Origin: Ruegeria sp. EL01 | GTDB taxonomy: Bacteria; Pseudomonadota; Alphaproteobacteria; Rhodobacterales; Rhodobacteraceae | Assembly (NCBI RefSeq): GCF_900313035.1 | Contig: NZ_OMPS01000038.1 | Location: 1 to 64,000 of the forward strand | Direction: 5' to 3' | DNA: 64,000 bases | In this document: positions 61,960 through 64,000 of the stretch, in pieces | Position numbering within the stretch: position 1 is the first letter of the stretch | Layout: the number at the start of each line of letters is the position of its first letter | The notes under the pieces: model-generated | Database searches by the model: none | What the model was told of the DNA's origin: nothing | The model's input: the letters and a program-made list of their open reading frames with translations, nothing else | Position numbers and translations under genes: made by a program

Positions 61960-63306
61960 ATGACCCGCACACCAGAAGAAATCAGCCAGCAACTGCTGGA
62001 TGCGGCCCGCAATGCAGGGGCCGAGGCCGCCGATGCCATCGTTATCGACGGGTCCTCGGTTTCTGTCGAAGTTCGCGGCGGTGCGCTTGAGCATGCCGAG
62101 CGATCTGAAGGCACGGATTTGGGTCTAAGGGTATTTCTGGGGAAACGGCAGGCCATCGTTTCCAGCTCGGACAAGCGGCCGGAAACGCTCAGGACAATGG
62201 CCGAACGCGCCGTTGCCATGGCCAGCGAAGCCCCCGAAGACCCGTTTGCCGGTTTGGCCGATAGCAATCAGATTGCCGAAGACTGGAACATTCAAGCGCT
62301 CGAGATGTTTGATCCCACCTCGGAGCCATCGGCAGAAGCCTTGATGCAGGATGCGCTGCGCGCCGAAGCGGCGGCGCTGGCCGTTTCCGGGGTATCACAA
62401 GTGTCGGACGCGGCAGCAAGCTACGGCACACACCGGGTGCATCTGGCGATGACCAACGGGTTTTCCGGTGGGTACAAGCGCAGCAGCCGCTCGACCTCGT
62501 GTGTTGCCATTTCGGGCGAAGGCACCGGGATGGAGCGTGACTATGATGGTGACAGCCGCACTTTTCAGGCTGATCTGCGCAGCCCCGACGAGATCGGGCG
62601 CACAGCAGGTGAGCGCGCGGTAGAACAGGTTGGCGCCCGCAAACCCGCAACTGGTAGTTTCCCAGTCCTATTCGACGAACGTATTTCATCATCACTGATC
62701 GGTCACCTGCTGGCCGCCAGCAACGGCGCCGCGATCGCGCGCGGGGCATCATGGCTGGCAGATGGTTTGGGACAGCAGGTTCTGCCCGAACATCTGTCCC
62801 TGATCGAAGACCCGCACCGCCCACGCATCGCCGGCTCACGTCCTTTTGACGCCGAAGGGTTGCCCACGCGACGTCGCGCCATTGTTGAGAACGGTATTTT
62901 GACCGGATGGACATTGGATCTGTCCAGCGCACGCAAACTGGATATGGCCTCGACCGGAAATGCCACGCGCGGCGTCTCGGGGCCGCCATCGCCCAGCAAC
63001 TGGAATCTGAGCCTGACACAGGGCGACCAGAGCCGTGCTGACCTGCTGACAGGCATGGGAACAGGGTTGCTGGTGACCTCGATGATCGGCTCTACGATCA
63101 ACCCCAACACGGGCGACTATTCCCGGGGCGCTTCGGGTTTTTGGGTCGAAAACGGTGAGATCACATATCCGGTCAATGAATGCACCATCGCCGGAAACCT
63201 GCGTGATATGTTGAAACGGATCCTGCCGGCCAATGACGCGCGCCCTTATCTGTCGCGGGTGGTCCCCTCGTTGCTCATCGAAGGAATGACGCTTGCCGGC
63301 AACTGA
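61960..63306 (+). CDS. pmbA: TldD/PmbA family metallopeptidase-like protein PmbA
   Basis: A 448-residue PmbA (TldE) protein. Together with TldD it forms the zinc protease that matures peptide antibiotics such as microcin B17 and degrades CcdA; PmbA itself lacks the metal motif of TldD. Blocks such as SVEVRGGALEHAERSEGTDLGLRVF, GSFPVLFDERISSSL and NPNTGDYSRGASGFWVENGEITYPV match the family in pieces. TldD is not in this window. The ATG has a GGAGG site, and the next gene overlaps its end. Confidence 0.9.
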   Translation: MTRTPEEISQQLLDAARNAGAEAADAIVIDGSSVSVEVRGGALEHAERSEGTDLGLRVFLGKRQAIVSSSDKRPETLRTMAERAVAMASEAPEDPFAGLADSNQIAEDWNIQALEMFDPTSEPSAEALMQDALRAEAAALAVSGVSQVSDAAASYGTHRVHLAMTNGFSGGYKRSSRSTSCVAISGEGTGMERDYDGDSRTFQADLRSPDEIGRTAGERAVEQVGARKPATGSFPVLFDERISSSLIGHLLAASNGAAIARGASWLADGLGQQVLPEHLSLIEDPHRPRIAGSRPFDAEGLPTRRRAIVENGILTGWTLDLSSARKLDMASTGNATRGVSGPPSPSNWNLSLTQGDQSRADLLTGMGTGLLVTSMIGSTINPNTGDYSRGASGFWVENGEITYPVNECTIAGNLRDMLKRILPANDARPYLSRVVPSLLIEGMTLAGN

Positions 63307-64000
63307 CTTACCCCTTCTGATTGAGGCCGCGCTTGAGGCTGGCAAGATCGCCACGCGTTATTCTGGCACGCAGGCACAACGTTGGGACAAACCCGATGGC
63401 GCTGGCCCGGTGACCGAAGCGGATCTGGCGGTCAATGCGATGCTTGAAAAACGGCTGCCCGGCGCAAGGCCAGGCTATGGCTGGCTGAGCGAAGAGACAG
63501 AAGACACCCCTGACCGTCTGTCGCGGGACATCGCGTTCATCATTGATCCGATCGACGGCACCCGCAGCTTCGCCGAAGGCGCACGCACATGGGCGCACTC
63601 TCTGGCCGTTGCAGATCAGGGTGAAGTGACAGCGGCCGTTGTGTATCTGCCAAGGCGCGACCTGCTTTACGCCGCAGCAAAGGGTCAGGGCGCAACATTG
63701 AACGGGCAAGCAATTCAGGCGTCCCGGGTTGCCGGATTGGAGCAGGCCGAAATACTGGCGGCCAAACCCAACCTTGCCGCCCATCATTGGCGTCGGGGAG
63801 AGGTCCCTGACTTTGAACGAGCCTATCGCCCCTCTCTGGCCTATCGCATGGCTTTGGTTGCGCAAGGACGGTTCGACGGCATGCTGACCCTTCGCCCCAG
63901 TTGGGAATGGGACATCGCCGCTGGTGATCTGATCATTCGTGAGGCGGGCGGGCTTTGTTCAGACCGAACCGGTCTGCCACTGCGGTTCAACAACACTCAT
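63293..64000 (+). CDS. Inositol monophosphatase family protein (CysQ/SuhB-type), 5' part
   Basis: The gene runs off the window; 236 codons are visible. TTG at 63293 is the only start after the in-frame stop at 63287 and has GAAGGA 6 bases upstream, overlapping pmbA by 14 bases. Metal-binding blocks are SEETED (residues about 64-69) and IIDPIDGTRSF (about 83-93), with a later WEWDIAAGDLI. It is a lithium-sensitive-type phosphatase acting on inositol phosphates or 3'-phosphoadenosine 5'-phosphate; the members after pmbA in roseobacters are usually annotated CysQ. The exact substrate is not settled. Confidence 0.85.
   Translation, partial: MPATDLPLLIEAALEAGKIATRYSGTQAQRWDKPDGAGPVTEADLAVNAMLEKRLPGARPGYGWLSEETEDTPDRLSRDIAFIIDPIDGTRSFAEGARTWAHSLAVADQGEVTAAVVYLPRRDLLYAAAKGQGATLNGQAIQASRVAGLEQAEILAAKPNLAAHHWRRGEVPDFERAYRPSLAYRMALVAQGRFDGMLTLRPSWEWDIAAGDLIIREAGGLCSDRTGLPLRFNNTH

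Noticed and set aside
1..64000. tRNA, rRNA, CRISPR arrays, insertion sequences or phage genes
   Set aside because: Gaps between genes are too short for most of these and no transposase, integrase, repeat array or cloverleaf pattern was seen.

Overview
The window is a stretch of chromosome from a marine alphaproteobacterium of the Roseobacter group (family Rhodobacteraceae). The evidence is a taurine/sulfonate block (xsc-pta followed by soeABC), dimethylglycine-dehydrogenase/GcvT fusion proteins, a Rhodobacter-type porin, HspQ, DUF2125 and DUF3576 proteins, and moderately high GC with short ATGA/GTGA gene overlaps. The genus cannot be fixed from the sequence alone. No rRNA, tRNA, CRISPR array, prophage or insertion sequence was seen.

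Layout. 1-6 kb: the end of sulfoacetaldehyde acetyltransferase, phosphate acetyltransferase and a three-subunit membrane-bound sulfite dehydrogenase. Together they turn sulfoacetaldehyde into acetyl-CoA and sulfate. 6-7.4 kb: an ECF41-type sigma factor with its carboxymuconolactone-decarboxylase-like partner and a matching promoter. 7.4-19.5 kb: housekeeping and accessory genes (dapA, a soluble-type lytic transglycosylase, two EamA exporters, separately encoded MnmD and MnmC-oxidase-like proteins, an OmpA lipoprotein, a WYL regulator with a small divergent gene, a pseudouridine synthase, an SGNH hydrolase). 19.6-29.7 kb: nine minus-strand genes forming a catabolic operon (XRE-cupin regulator, LysE exporter, GFA protein, two dimethylglycine/sarcosine-dehydrogenase-like flavoproteins, cupin, quinone-oxidoreductase-like enzyme, homocysteine methyltransferase-like protein, GlxA-type regulator). 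The likely role is demethylation of N-methylated compounds.

29.8-35.8 kb: free methionine sulfoxide reductase, a thiolase, an RsbV/RsbW-like partner-switching pair, gamma-glutamyltransferase, HspQ and a small lytic lipoprotein. 35.8-46 kb: lolA, ftsK, an aminotransferase and an amidase on one strand, then a UbiH-type monooxygenase, a Trm112-like protein, a Lon-substrate-binding-domain protein, a thioredoxin-TPR chaperone and exonuclease III. 46-49.8 kb: a GFA protein, an OmpR-type response regulator, ribA with a decayed RibB-like half, an L,D-transpeptidase-domain protein and YggS. 49.9-55.7 kb: porin, then a DUF3576 lipoprotein, leuS, lptE and holA. 55.8-64 kb: a GST, a flavoprotein, an HNH protein, an SDR/enoyl-CoA hydratase/VOC operon, a DUF2125 protein, pmbA and the start of an inositol-monophosphatase-family gene.

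The most interesting non-coding signal lies at 46.58-46.70 kb, between the response regulator and the GFA gene. A perfect FNR-type box (TTGAT-N4-ATCAA) and a -10-like hexamer at class II spacing face a segment of about 73 nt with two strong hairpins and a U-tract terminator. It looks like a small RNA switched on by low oxygen.
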